From JAVBQL01 sp031549085 (GTDB taxonomy: Bacteria; Spirochaetota; GWE2-31-10; MWDO01): DNA of 27,230 nt. The translations under genes were made by a program, and so were the position numbers. Positions 8,244-14,320 of this stretch are shown piece after piece. Every line of letters starts with the position of its first letter. Positions within the stretch are counted from its first letter, which is position 1. Where the stretch lies: NCBI GenBank assembly GCA_031549085.1, contig JAVBQL010000005.1, positions 1 to 27,230 on the forward strand. Direction: 5' to 3'. The notes beneath the pieces are model-generated. The model was not told where the DNA came from. It did not search any database and was given only the letters and a program-made list of their open reading frames with translations.

Positions 8244-8576
8244 CTATCTAAGGTTAGTGATCTCTTTGTAAGCTCTAACTACTCTATCGAAGATAGCTTT
8301 TGTAAATAGAACTGCTGATTCTGCCTCTTCTGCTGCTATTTGTACAGTATGGATATCAACTGAATCGGGATCAATTGCCATTTGTACAGCAAGATTCTTG
8401 GATTTTGCTTCAAGATCGTTTACTTCGTTTAGAGCGTTATTAAACATATCTGCAAAAGATGAGACAACCGGTTCTCTTTTTTGGTTGCTACCAGATAGTC
8501 CAGCCATATGTTTGGGATTTGTCAACTTCATAGAGACAAAATCCCCATTAACATTATTTGTGGATAAGATTTGCAT
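8244..8576 (-). CDS. fliE: Flagellar hook-basal body protein FliE
   Basis: 110 residues with the FliE plan: a Ser/Asn-rich start, FADMFNNALNEVNDLEAKS in the middle, then the conserved DIHTVQIAAEEAESAVLFTKAIFDRVVRAYKEI helix pair. FliE joins the MS ring to the rod and is an early export substrate. It is the first gene of the operon; its ribosome-binding site is a run of seven G residues. In many spirochaetes flgB and flgC precede fliE, but here the upstream 1 kb has no coding region on this strand. Confidence 0.96.
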   Translation of the reverse strand: MQILSTNNVNGDFVSMKLTNPKHMAGLSGSNQKREPVVSSFADMFNNALNEVNDLEAKSKNLAVQMAIDPDSVDIHTVQIAAEEAESAVLFTKAIFDRVVRAYKEITNLR

Positions 8577-8606
8577 TTATCCCCCCCTTTATACATCCCC
8601 ATACAT

Positions 8607-8635
8607 ATAATATAATAGTTTTTATTTATATGCAA
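8607..8635 (-). promoter_or_regulatory. Putative sigma70-type promoter of the flagellar operon
   Basis: On the minus strand TTGCAT (8635-8630) and TATTAT (8612-8607) are 17 bp apart, with a predicted start about 25 nt before the fliE ATG. I saw no sigma28-like motif (TAAA...GCCGATAA) here, so the operon may be read by the housekeeping sigma factor, as in Borrelia. Confidence 0.55.
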
Positions 8636-8750
8636 TAGGTTTCTAATAAAATTTATTTATACCTTTATTTTAGATCGGAACTTTTTTTTTTTTCATTAGA
8701 TATTTTTGTCATTTTTTTTAATTTTTTATCTAATTTTCTATTAAATTCTC

Positions 8751-8960
8751 ATAAATCTTTAATGGATAGTTTGATAATGTTCTATGTTATTGCTAGTCAG
8801 GCCTAACAGAAAGCTAGAAGATATTTTTAAGTAGCGTTTGCTCATTAAATATCTTCATGCTGACAAGTAAACCAAAGATGAAGTGTAATAGCTATCTATA
8901 TATTGATAGTATATTTGATAGAGGTTTACTTAACTGCATGTTATAATGGATATAATAAAA
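8751..8960 (+). repeat. Dispersed repeat R1, copy A
   Basis: This copy aligns with copy B from a CTTTAATGGATAGT block at the left to a TTATAATGGATATAA block at the right. It shares TAAGTAGCGTTTGCTCATTA, a CTGACAAGTAAACC-like stretch and ATTGATAGTATATTTGA. It lacks the large A/G-rich palindrome of copies B and C. Instead a perfect 10-bp stem (GAAGATATTT at 8817-8826 with 8847-8856) encloses the conserved 20-nt TTAAGTAGCGTTTGCTCATT. No gene is seen in 8577-8985. Confidence 0.7.
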
Positions 8961-8985
8961 CCGAACAGTGTAAAAATAAAAAAAC

Positions 8986-9014
8986 TTGATTTTTATAAGA
9001 AATAAATTATAATA
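8986..9014 (+). promoter_or_regulatory. Sigma70-type promoter of a non-coding RNA
   Basis: TTGATT (8986-8991) and a consensus TATAAT (9009-9014) are exactly 17 bp apart. The predicted start is near 9021. No open reading frame follows, but a G/C-rich, structured stretch does. Confidence 0.8.
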
Positions 9015-9020
9015 TAAGCT

Positions 9021-9245
9021 TGAAACTGTTTTAGTATCCAGCTTGAGGCTCACCCCCTTAAAGGTTGGATACTCATCGGAAAGGTGCATGCCTGCAATTG
9101 TAAATGGGCTGTTATTCCTTATCCGGTGGGGGAGTATCAGCGGGTGACCTTTGCTTTTGTGGGCATGCCTGTTTTTTGAACGGGGTCACGACATCTTGCC
9201 ATTAAGCACATTTGTTATCGGCGCAGAATACTCCCTTTTATTTTT
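9021..9245 (+). ncRNA. Structured non-coding RNA, family not identified (6S-like rod possible)
   Basis: About 225 nt, clearly richer in G+C than its surroundings, behind a consensus promoter and ending in a T-rich run (9236-9248). Pairings visible by eye: AGTATCCAGC (9034-9043) with GTTGGATACT (9064-9073); GCATGCC (9088-9094) with GGCATGC near 9163-9169; GCTGTTATTCC (9109-9119) with GGAGTATCAGC (9132-9142); GTGACC (9145-9150) with GGTCAC (9184-9189); and AGTAT (9034-9038) with ATACT (9228-9232) as an alternative closing stem. The size, own promoter and long imperfect rod are compatible with 6S RNA, which binds housekeeping RNA polymerase. I do not see decisive 6S, tmRNA, SRP or RNase P signatures: no tRNA-like end, no GGAAGGAAGCA-type SRP loop. 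Flanked on both sides by repeat R1. Confidence 0.6.
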
Positions 9246-9272
9246 TTTATCATTTTTTCGTTTTTGAATTTT

Positions 9273-9620
9273 TATACATCTCTAATGGATAGTCCAATAT
9301 TATTGTTTGTAATAACCAATTAAGTTATATAGAAAATTAAAGCTTGTTTTTATATTACTTATCAGAGAGTTGACTTAATAGGCAAATGTCACTCAAAAAA
9401 AGAGAAAGAGAAAGAATAGGTTTGTATAGGCGGGGTACATTACCCCAGCCTATACAAACCTATTCTTTCTCTTTTTTCTTTCTTTTTTAAGTAGCATTCG
9501 CTCATTATATATTTTCGTACTGATAAGGAAACTAGAGATAAAGTTTTAATAGCTTGTTAGATATTGATAGTATATTTGAGACAAGTAGGTTTTACTAACC
9601 ATTTTATAGTGGATGTAAAT
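9273..9620 (+). repeat. Dispersed repeat R1, copy B, with nested palindrome
   Basis: The copy starts at a CTCTAATGGATAGT block and ends with TTATAGTGGATGTAA, as in copy A. CTTATCAG (9358-9365) and CTGATAAG (9520-9527) bound an imperfect palindrome of about 170 bp. Its arms contain the inverted GCAAATGTCACT/GTAGCATTCGC pair, then A/G-rich and T/C-rich arms, then a strong stem TAGGTTTGTATAGGC plus GGGG with loop TACATTA. No gene is seen between 9246 and 9641. Confidence 0.75.
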
Positions 9621-9641
9621 AGAAATAATAATATGAAGAAA

Positions 9642-10328
9642 CTACTTGCTCTTTATAGATAGGTTTAAAAAGAAATTTATCAAAATCGCAAGGAAAAGCA
9701 ATATTATTCCAAGTGCCAATGCAAAGTGAAACTCACCCTTGCTTGATTCCAAGGCAATTGCTGTGGTCAATGTTCTTGTATACCATCGAATATTGCCGCC
9801 AAGCATCATAGAGATTCCAACCTCTCCAATAATTCTTCCAAACCCAGCAAGCACACTTGTTAGAATAATAAGTTTTGTCTCCTTTACTATCTCAACAAAG
9901 AATTGAAATCTATTTGCTCCCAAAGTTATCAATGTCTCATAGAGTCTATTGTCAACCTTTGATAGCCCTGTCAGATAGAATGAGATAATTATTGGTATTC
10001 CCAAAATCGTTTGTCCTATGATAATCCCAGCTGGAGTGAATAGGAGTCCAAGAAAGCCTAGTGGACCAGAACGGGATATAAAACCATATACAAAGAGACC
10101 AACAACTACTGTTGGAAGTGCCATGAGGGAATTTACTAGTGATGATGAGACCTTTTTTATCCTTGGCTTTGAGAAGTTTATTAGGAAGGCAAGAGGTATG
10201 CCAATGGCTGTTGAAATTAGGACAGAGAAGAATGTAACGTATAGGCTTAAGTATGTGATGAAGTAGACCTCTTTGTTGAAAGAGATGATAAGCTCAAATG
10301 CCTGTATGAATGATTTGTATAGTGCCAA
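9642..10328 (-). CDS. tupB: Tungstate ABC transporter permease TupB
   Basis: 228 residues from a TTG start (no ATG in frame before residue 69; AAGGA lies about 9 nt upstream). About five membrane helices are visible (near 25-48, 63-85, 95-118, 150-172 and 200-222). The cytoplasmic coupling loop YETLITLGANRFQFF is the EAA-type motif that contacts the ATPase, and GRIIGEVGISMMLGGNI is typical of TupB/WtpB permeases. It would move tungstate (possibly molybdate) from TupA across the inner membrane. tupA lies 700 bp upstream on the same strand but an opposite-strand gene sits between them, and no ATPase (tupC) gene is present. Downstream is repeat R1. Confidence 0.88.
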   Translation of the reverse strand: MALYKSFIQAFELIISFNKEVYFITYLSLYVTFFSVLISTAIGIPLAFLINFSKPRIKKVSSSLVNSLMALPTVVVGLFVYGFISRSGPLGFLGLLFTPAGIIIGQTILGIPIIISFYLTGLSKVDNRLYETLITLGANRFQFFVEIVKETKLIILTSVLAGFGRIIGEVGISMMLGGNIRWYTRTLTTAIALESSKGEFHFALALGIILLFLAILINFFLNLSIKSK

Positions 10329-10403
10329 AATGGAATCCTTATTTGTCTCTATTGAAGTTTAAGATATAATTTATTTATCATTTTTTATCAAGATACTATT
10401 CTA

Positions 10404-10431
10404 TTGAAATAGAAATATTCTGTGATATAAT
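10404..10431 (+). promoter_or_regulatory. Sigma70-type promoter of the secreted-protein gene
   Basis: TTGAAA (10404-10409) and TATAAT (10426-10431) are 16 bp apart. The predicted start, near 10438, leaves a short leader before AGAGGT (10455-10460) and the AUA proposed as start codon at 10467. Confidence 0.7.
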
Positions 10432-10466
10432 AATTATCTATAATTTTTAAGAGTAGAGGTCTCTCT

Positions 10467-10889
10467 ATAAAGAAGATAATATTTGTTATTTTATTAATAA
10501 CGTTGATTCAAAATTTTATAATATCAGAAGATAGTATGGAAAATAGAGTTTTTGGGCTATGGATTGTCAGCAGTAATAATATAGAGCCCACCAATATACG
10601 CAGTTTGAGGTGGACAGAGAAATATATATGTATAAGAATGTATGTAGGTGAGGGAGAAGAGAAGTATGTTGGGCTATTATCAACCATAAATTATGAAGAT
10701 TTAACATCCAACTCTTTTAGACCGGTAAGTTTTTTTGATGAGTATTATGTGCCTTATCAAAACTTATGGTATCCATCATATGTAAATTCATTAAATGGAG
10801 ACAAGCTATCCTATTCGCTCTCTGAAGATGGGACGACTCTTATATATTCTAATGTTACATTTGTAAGAGCTAAAGATGATAATGATTAG
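10467..10889 (+). CDS. Small secreted protein of unknown function, apparent AUA start
   Basis: 140 residues if read from ATA at 10467. The frame is open back to 10434 with no ATG, GTG or TTG before a TTG at 10503, which has no ribosome-binding site. ATA at 10467 follows AGAGGT by 6 nt and would give a textbook signal peptide, KKIIFVILLITLIQNFIIS, with cleavage before EDS. Starting at 10503 would remove most of it. The mature part (about 118 residues) is polar and aromatic, with no Cys and no family I recognise; it contains FRPVSFF, also present in the CsgG-like protein at 16626-17609. The gene lies on the opposite strand between tupA and tupB and has its own promoter and terminator, so it looks inserted. 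Confidence 0.65.
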   Translation: MKKIIFVILLITLIQNFIISEDSMENRVFGLWIVSSNNIEPTNIRSLRWTEKYICIRMYVGEGEEKYVGLLSTINYEDLTSNSFRPVSFFDEYYVPYQNLWYPSYVNSLNGDKLSYSLSEDGTTLIYSNVTFVRAKDDND

Positions 10890-10901
10890 TTTTGGAAAAT
10901 A

Positions 10902-10933
10902 AAAAAGCTACCTTATGATAGGGCAGCTTTTTT
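10902..10933 (+). terminator. Rho-independent terminator
   Basis: AAAGCT and CC pair with GG and AGCTTT around a short loop, followed by T residues. It lies 12 nt after the stop codon of the secreted-protein gene. Confidence 0.7.
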
Positions 10934-10990
10934 ACTTAAATATCTATACTATATAACCACATATAAATTTGTGAACATAGCATGGGGGGA

Positions 10991-11011
10991 ATGGGGGAGT
11001 CACTCCCCCAT
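10991..11011. repeat. G/C-rich hairpin 3' of tupA
   Basis: ATGGGGGAG pairs perfectly with CTCCCCCAT around TCA, 16 nt after the tupA stop on the minus strand. There is no T run on either side, so termination is uncertain; transcript 3'-end protection is equally possible. Confidence 0.6.
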
Positions 11012-11027
11012 ACTACTATAGTAGAAA

Positions 11028-11834
11028 CTATTTTTTTGCATCAGGGAAGAAGAGAACCTCTCCTCCAACTTTATAGCTTCCAATCATTGTTTGTCCCTTC
11101 TCACTTACTAGCCACTCAATAAATTTATTTGCAGCGTCAATTTGTGTATGAGGGTGTTTTGCAGGGTTTACAGCGATAAGTCCATATGGATTAAAAAGGA
11201 TCTTATCCCCCTCATAGTCGATGGCAAGATCAATCTTATCTTTCATTGAGAGGTATGTCCCTCTGTCAGATAGAGTATACCCTTGTTGTTGGTTTGCCAT
11301 ATTTATTACCTCTTCCATACCCATGCCAGCCTCTCTATACCACTTTCCAGATGGAGTTATGTTTATAGATTTCCATATCTCCTTCTCTTTCACATGTGTA
11401 CCAGACTCATCACCTCTTGAGATAAAAGTTGCTTTTTTATTAGCAATAAGCTTGAAAGCATCAGCAGCGCTCTTCTGCTTTTTTAGGTTAAGCTTATCTT
11501 TTTTTGGTCCAAGAACGATAAAATCGTTATACATAAGATCAAATCTCTCAACACCAAAGCCATCAGCTACAAACTTGTCCTCCATAGCTCTTGCGTGTAC
11601 AAGGACAACATCAACATCACCATTCTCACCAAGCTTGATAGCCTTTCCAGTACCAACAGAGATAACATCAACAGTGATACCTGTATCTTTCTTGAACTCA
11701 GGTAATAGATAGTCAAGCAATCCGCTGTTTTCAGTTGAGGTCGTTGTTGCAAGTTTTAGACGAATCTCTTTGTCACTTGAGAAAGCAAGGCTAGTAACCG
11801 CTACAAAGAGCAGCACCTTAAAAAATTTCTTCAT
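11028..11834 (-). CDS. tupA: Tungstate-binding periplasmic protein TupA
   Basis: 268 residues. A signal peptide occupies residues 1-19 (cleavage near FSS-DKE; no lipobox). The oxyanion-binding signature ATTTSTENSGLL (29-40) and GTGKAIKLGENGDVDVVLVH (61-80) are typical of TupA. In the family, TupA binds tungstate with very high affinity and delivers it to TupB; tungstate supports molybdopterin or tungstopterin enzymes. AAGGA lies 7 nt before the ATG. The operon is broken by an opposite-strand gene before tupB. Confidence 0.92.
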   Translation of the reverse strand: MKKFFKVLLFVAVTSLAFSSDKEIRLKLATTTSTENSGLLDYLLPEFKKDTGITVDVISVGTGKAIKLGENGDVDVVLVHARAMEDKFVADGFGVERFDLMYNDFIVLGPKKDKLNLKKQKSAADAFKLIANKKATFISRGDESGTHVKEKEIWKSINITPSGKWYREAGMGMEEVINMANQQQGYTLSDRGTYLSMKDKIDLAIDYEGDKILFNPYGLIAVNPAKHPHTQIDAANKFIEWLVSEKGQTMIGSYKVGGEVLFFPDAKK

Positions 11835-11949
11835 AAATTATTCCTTATAAGCAATTATTATTTAGAGAGTTCACTTAAGTTTTCTATAAAATGAGTTCTC
11901 TTAATTTTTTTCCTAACTAATGTCCTTATTGAATAAGTAGGTAAGCACA

Positions 11950-12025
11950 TTGTGATATACAATCAAAGTTTTTTGTATTAAATCGCATGGCACTTTTCTA
12001 ACAAAAAACGACTTGTATATTACAA
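11950..12025. repeat. Variable-stem hairpin element E3
   Basis: A 13-bp stem (TTGTGATATACAA, 11950-11962, with 12013-12025; one G-T pair) encloses a 50-nt core. The core carries AAAGTTTTTTGT near one end and AACAAAAAACGAC at the other. These ends match the E1/E2 core read on its reverse strand (AAAGATTTTGT ... AACAAAATCGACT). It lies in the region 11835-12147, which has no gene. Confidence 0.8.
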
Positions 12026-12069
12026 AGATGCTTGCCAGCATCCTTTTTTAGAAAAAAACCTCTATAATT

Positions 12070-12110
12070 CCCCTCTTCATAACAAGGAAGAGGGGTTAGG
12101 GGAGATGGTG
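12070..12110 (+). repeat. REP-like hairpin H3
   Basis: CCCCTCTTC (12070-12078) pairs with GAAGAGGGG (12087-12095), followed by TTAGGGGAGATGGTG. It has the same tail as H1 and H2 and lies 37 bp beyond the gatC stop. Confidence 0.7.
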
Positions 12111-12147
12111 TAAAAAGAGCTTTATCAAACCAAAAAATTTTGTAAAA

Positions 12148-12423
12148 TTAAAAAACTTTTGGAACGATAAAATATCCGTCAGAAAAATTCTTTGTATAAC
12201 TTGCAAGCTCTTTATGAGTGAAGCTATTAGAGACAAGATCTCTTCCAAATATATTTACACCTGTTGCAATATTTTCAAGGTTTTCAATGTTATCTGTCTT
12301 TATGCTTTGAATGGACTCTATCTCTTTTGCACCTGCTACAAGTGCTTTTTTAAGATCTTCTCTCTCGGTAAGAGAAACTTTTGATAAATCAAAAACTCTC
12401 TTAATTATAATGTCAGAAACCAT
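12148..12423 (-). CDS. gatC: Aspartyl/glutamyl-tRNA amidotransferase subunit C (GatC)
   Basis: 91 residues, the normal size for GatC. The N-terminal helix contains the VSLTEREDLKKAL stretch (compare LSEEE in GatC), the middle has GVNIFGRDLV in place of the usual NVLREDVV, and the end DGYFIVPKVF is the conserved C-terminal signature. GatC is the small subunit of GatCAB, which amidates Glu-tRNA(Gln) or Asp-tRNA(Asn); it wraps round GatA and stabilises the complex with GatB. gatA and gatB are not adjacent, so the gene stands alone. AAGGAGGG lies 2-3 nt before the ATG, a strong but close ribosome-binding site. Moderate divergence in the middle is the main doubt. Confidence 0.8.
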   Translation of the reverse strand: MVSDIIIKRVFDLSKVSLTEREDLKKALVAGAKEIESIQSIKTDNIENLENIATGVNIFGRDLVSNSFTHKELASYTKNFSDGYFIVPKVF

Positions 12424-12462
12424 ACTCCCTCCTTAAAAAATATAAGAAAAGTTTTTTTTAAC

Positions 12463-12503
12463 TACCATCTTGTTGAAATATATTTTATGACAAAAAGATG
12501 GTA
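12463..12503. repeat. Hairpin between the kinase gene and gatC
   Basis: TACCATCTT (12463-12471) pairs with AAGATGGTA (12495-12503) across a 23-nt AT-rich loop. It carries the same GATGGTA word as the tails of the REP-like hairpins. There is no T run in the minus-strand direction, so it is not a classical terminator. Confidence 0.45.
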
Positions 12504-12536
12504 TGTTATGTTTTTGTGGGGTTTAGAAACCAAGCC

Positions 12537-13547
12537 CTACTTTAAAATATTATCTTTTATAAATGGTAATATATAGCCCTCAAAATCGATCTTCTCATAA
12601 TCAACACCAGCGACACTAACCATTTGAGACGCAATAAGGTTTGCTATCTTTGCAGACTGTGTATGTGTATAGCCCTTTGTATACCCATAGAGGAATCCGC
12701 CAGCGAATGAGTCTCCGCAGCCAGTGGAGTCCAACACCTTTGGAGCCTTATATGGTTCGATCTTTTCGAAAGCGTTATCATAGAAGAGATATGCTCCCTC
12801 AGCACCAACCTTAACAAGGACGATCTTTGGTCCCATCTTTCTTATTATCTTTCCAGCTTCAACAGGGTCACTAGAACCGCTTAATACTGTTGCCTCCTCT
12901 TTATTTGCAAATAGGATATCAACATATTGAGGGATTATTCTTTTGAAATCATCTTTATTTCTATTTATACAGAATGGGTCAGCAATGTCAAAACTTACAA
13001 CCATGCCGTTTTTCTTTGCTTTTTCCAAGAAGTGTTCAATAACTTTTTTCTGAAGATCAGTATCCCACTTGTAGCCTGTTATATGGAAGATTTTTGATGA
13101 AAGAAAGAGGTTTTCATCAATATCCTCTATTGCATACTCTCTTGAGATACCAAGATTTGTAAGCATTGTCCTCTCTGCATCTGGGGTGGTTAGAATGTTT
13201 GATGAGCCTGATATTCCATATGGATGTGTTTTTACAATGCTCTTTACACCATTTTTAGCAATTTTTTCTATATATGTTTTTCCATATTCATCATTTGAGA
13301 CAACTCCATAGAAGATTCCTTTTCCACCGAGTTTGCCAACTGCACTTATTGTATTTGAACATGCTCCGCCTGGAACCTTTGATATCTTGTGATCTTTTAA
13401 CATCTCAAGTATCTTTTTCCCCTTCTCATCATCTATAAGTGTCATTACTCCTTTATCAAAGCCTGTATTTTTTATAAAATCATAATCAACAAAAGCTTGA
13501 ATATCAAGAAGGGCATTTCCTATTCCAAAAACATCATATTTACTCAT
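12537..13547 (-). CDS. PfkB-family kinase, probably adenosine kinase
   Basis: 336 residues with both PfkB signatures: PGGACSN (59-65) in the substrate lid region, and DSTGCGDSFAGGFLYG (273-288) with the anion hole and catalytic Asp279. The N-terminus FGIGNALLDIQAFVDYDFI and the overall length resemble bacterial adenosine kinase-like members and ribokinases. The family transfers phosphate from ATP to a sugar or nucleoside hydroxyl. Adenosine is my best guess for the substrate, but ribose or another nucleoside cannot be excluded. The catalytic motif has GCGD where GAGD is usual. AGGTGG lies about 6 nt before the ATG. It precedes gatC on the same strand with a 113-bp gap containing a hairpin. 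Confidence 0.85.
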   Translation of the reverse strand: MSKYDVFGIGNALLDIQAFVDYDFIKNTGFDKGVMTLIDDEKGKKILEMLKDHKISKVPGGACSNTISAVGKLGGKGIFYGVVSNDEYGKTYIEKIAKNGVKSIVKTHPYGISGSSNILTTPDAERTMLTNLGISREYAIEDIDENLFLSSKIFHITGYKWDTDLQKKVIEHFLEKAKKNGMVVSFDIADPFCINRNKDDFKRIIPQYVDILFANKEEATVLSGSSDPVEAGKIIRKMGPKIVLVKVGAEGAYLFYDNAFEKIEPYKAPKVLDSTGCGDSFAGGFLYGYTKGYTHTQSAKIANLIASQMVSVAGVDYEKIDFEGYILPFIKDNILK

Positions 13548-13712
13548 TCAAAACCACCTGTAATCAATTTATTTTTAATAAAATTAAGTTTATTAAATAG
13601 TATCTTCTGTGCATTCATTGTTTTATATATAATGCATCTTATATCTTTTACATATTCTAGCCAACTTTGTCAAGATAAAAAACTTTTATGGAGGGAGGAG
13701 GGAAGTAACAAC

Positions 13713-13756
13713 AAAGGATATTAACCTAATGGATCTATATGAGGTTAATATCCTTT
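13713..13756. repeat. Perfect 15-bp hairpin
   Basis: AAAGGATATTAACCT (13713-13727) is perfectly complementary to 13742-13756 around a 14-nt loop. There is no T run on either side. The rest of 13548-13939 is AT-rich, and I see no gene in it. Confidence 0.7.
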
Positions 13757-13939
13757 ATAAAATATTAATTATTTTCACAAATATTTTTTTTATTAAATAT
13801 ATTTACTAAACTAATATTCTATATTTAAAGAGTGAGATAAAAAAAAACTTTCAATAATTTCAACTATAACTAAAAGATAGTATTATAATAACAAATTAGA
13901 TATTATTATTGCCTATTTTGAATATTAGTAAAATTTTTA

Positions 13940-13968
13940 TTGACATTTTATTAAATAGATAATATGAT
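13940..13968 (+). promoter_or_regulatory. Near-consensus promoter of the exported-protein cluster
   Basis: TTGACA (13940-13945) and TATGAT (13963-13968) are 17 bp apart, with a predicted start near 13975. This leaves an untranslated leader of about 345 nt before the first large gene at 14321. Confidence 0.8.
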
Positions 13969-14028
13969 GACTATCATTATATTTTGGGTTAATTTTTATA
14001 CTAATTATGTAGTAACTAGAGAGAGTTT

Positions 14029-14097
14029 ATGTTCGCAAACACAACAAACAACAAACAACAAACAACAAACAACAAACAAGCCTCAACACAAATCTAA
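14029..14097 (+). CDS. Short leader ORF with heptanucleotide repeat
   Basis: ATG at 14029 opens a 22-codon frame (starts MFANTTNNKQQ, ends QASTQI). Most of it is a tandem repeat of ACAACAA: five full units and a partial one at 14041-14080. Because the unit is 7 nt, each gain or loss changes the frame. One extra unit, or two fewer, would join the ATG to a frame that is open to the TAA at 14262. AGAGAG lies about 3 nt upstream, a weak ribosome-binding site. It may be a phase-variable leader peptide or simply a microsatellite; expression is not shown by the sequence. Confidence 0.35.
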   Translation: MFANTTNNKQQTTNNKQASTQI

Positions 14098-14213
14098 ATA
14101 AAAATCAAACTTTTTTACAATTTACTTTTTTAAAAAAACTCTATTTTAATAAAAATTCTTTTAATCTCTTTTATCATCAAAAATTTAATCAATCCATTTT
14201 AAAAATTCTCAAT

Positions 14214-14277
14214 TTTTTTATGTGTTTAATTTTTGTATTAAAGGAGGTTAAAGCTATGTCTTAAAACACATAAAAAA
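14214..14277 (+). promoter_or_regulatory. Leader hairpin enclosing a strong RBS and a two-codon minigene
   Basis: A perfect 14-bp stem (TTTTTTATGTGTTT at 14214-14227 with 14264-14277) encloses a 36-nt loop. The loop holds AAGGAGG (14241-14247), then ATG TCT TAA at 14256-14264. The loop resembles the ribosome-binding region of the gene at 16145 (AAAGGAGGTTAAA). It may be a regulatory minigene, a ribosome stand-by site, or the remains of a deleted gene. Confidence 0.5.
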
Positions 14278-14320
14278 GAGTGAAGGAATAAATTATTCAA
14301 TTTTTTTAGGAGAGCATATT

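Noticed and set aside
9021..9245. tmRNA, SRP RNA or RNase P RNA
   Set aside because: No tRNA-like ends or TTCGA loop, no SRP apical loop, and no conserved RNase P core such as GAGGAAAGTC was found on either strand.
13713..13756. Another member of the variable-stem element family
   Set aside because: The 15-bp stem is perfect, but the 14-nt loop lacks the AAAG..TTTTGT and AACAAAA..CGACT core ends.
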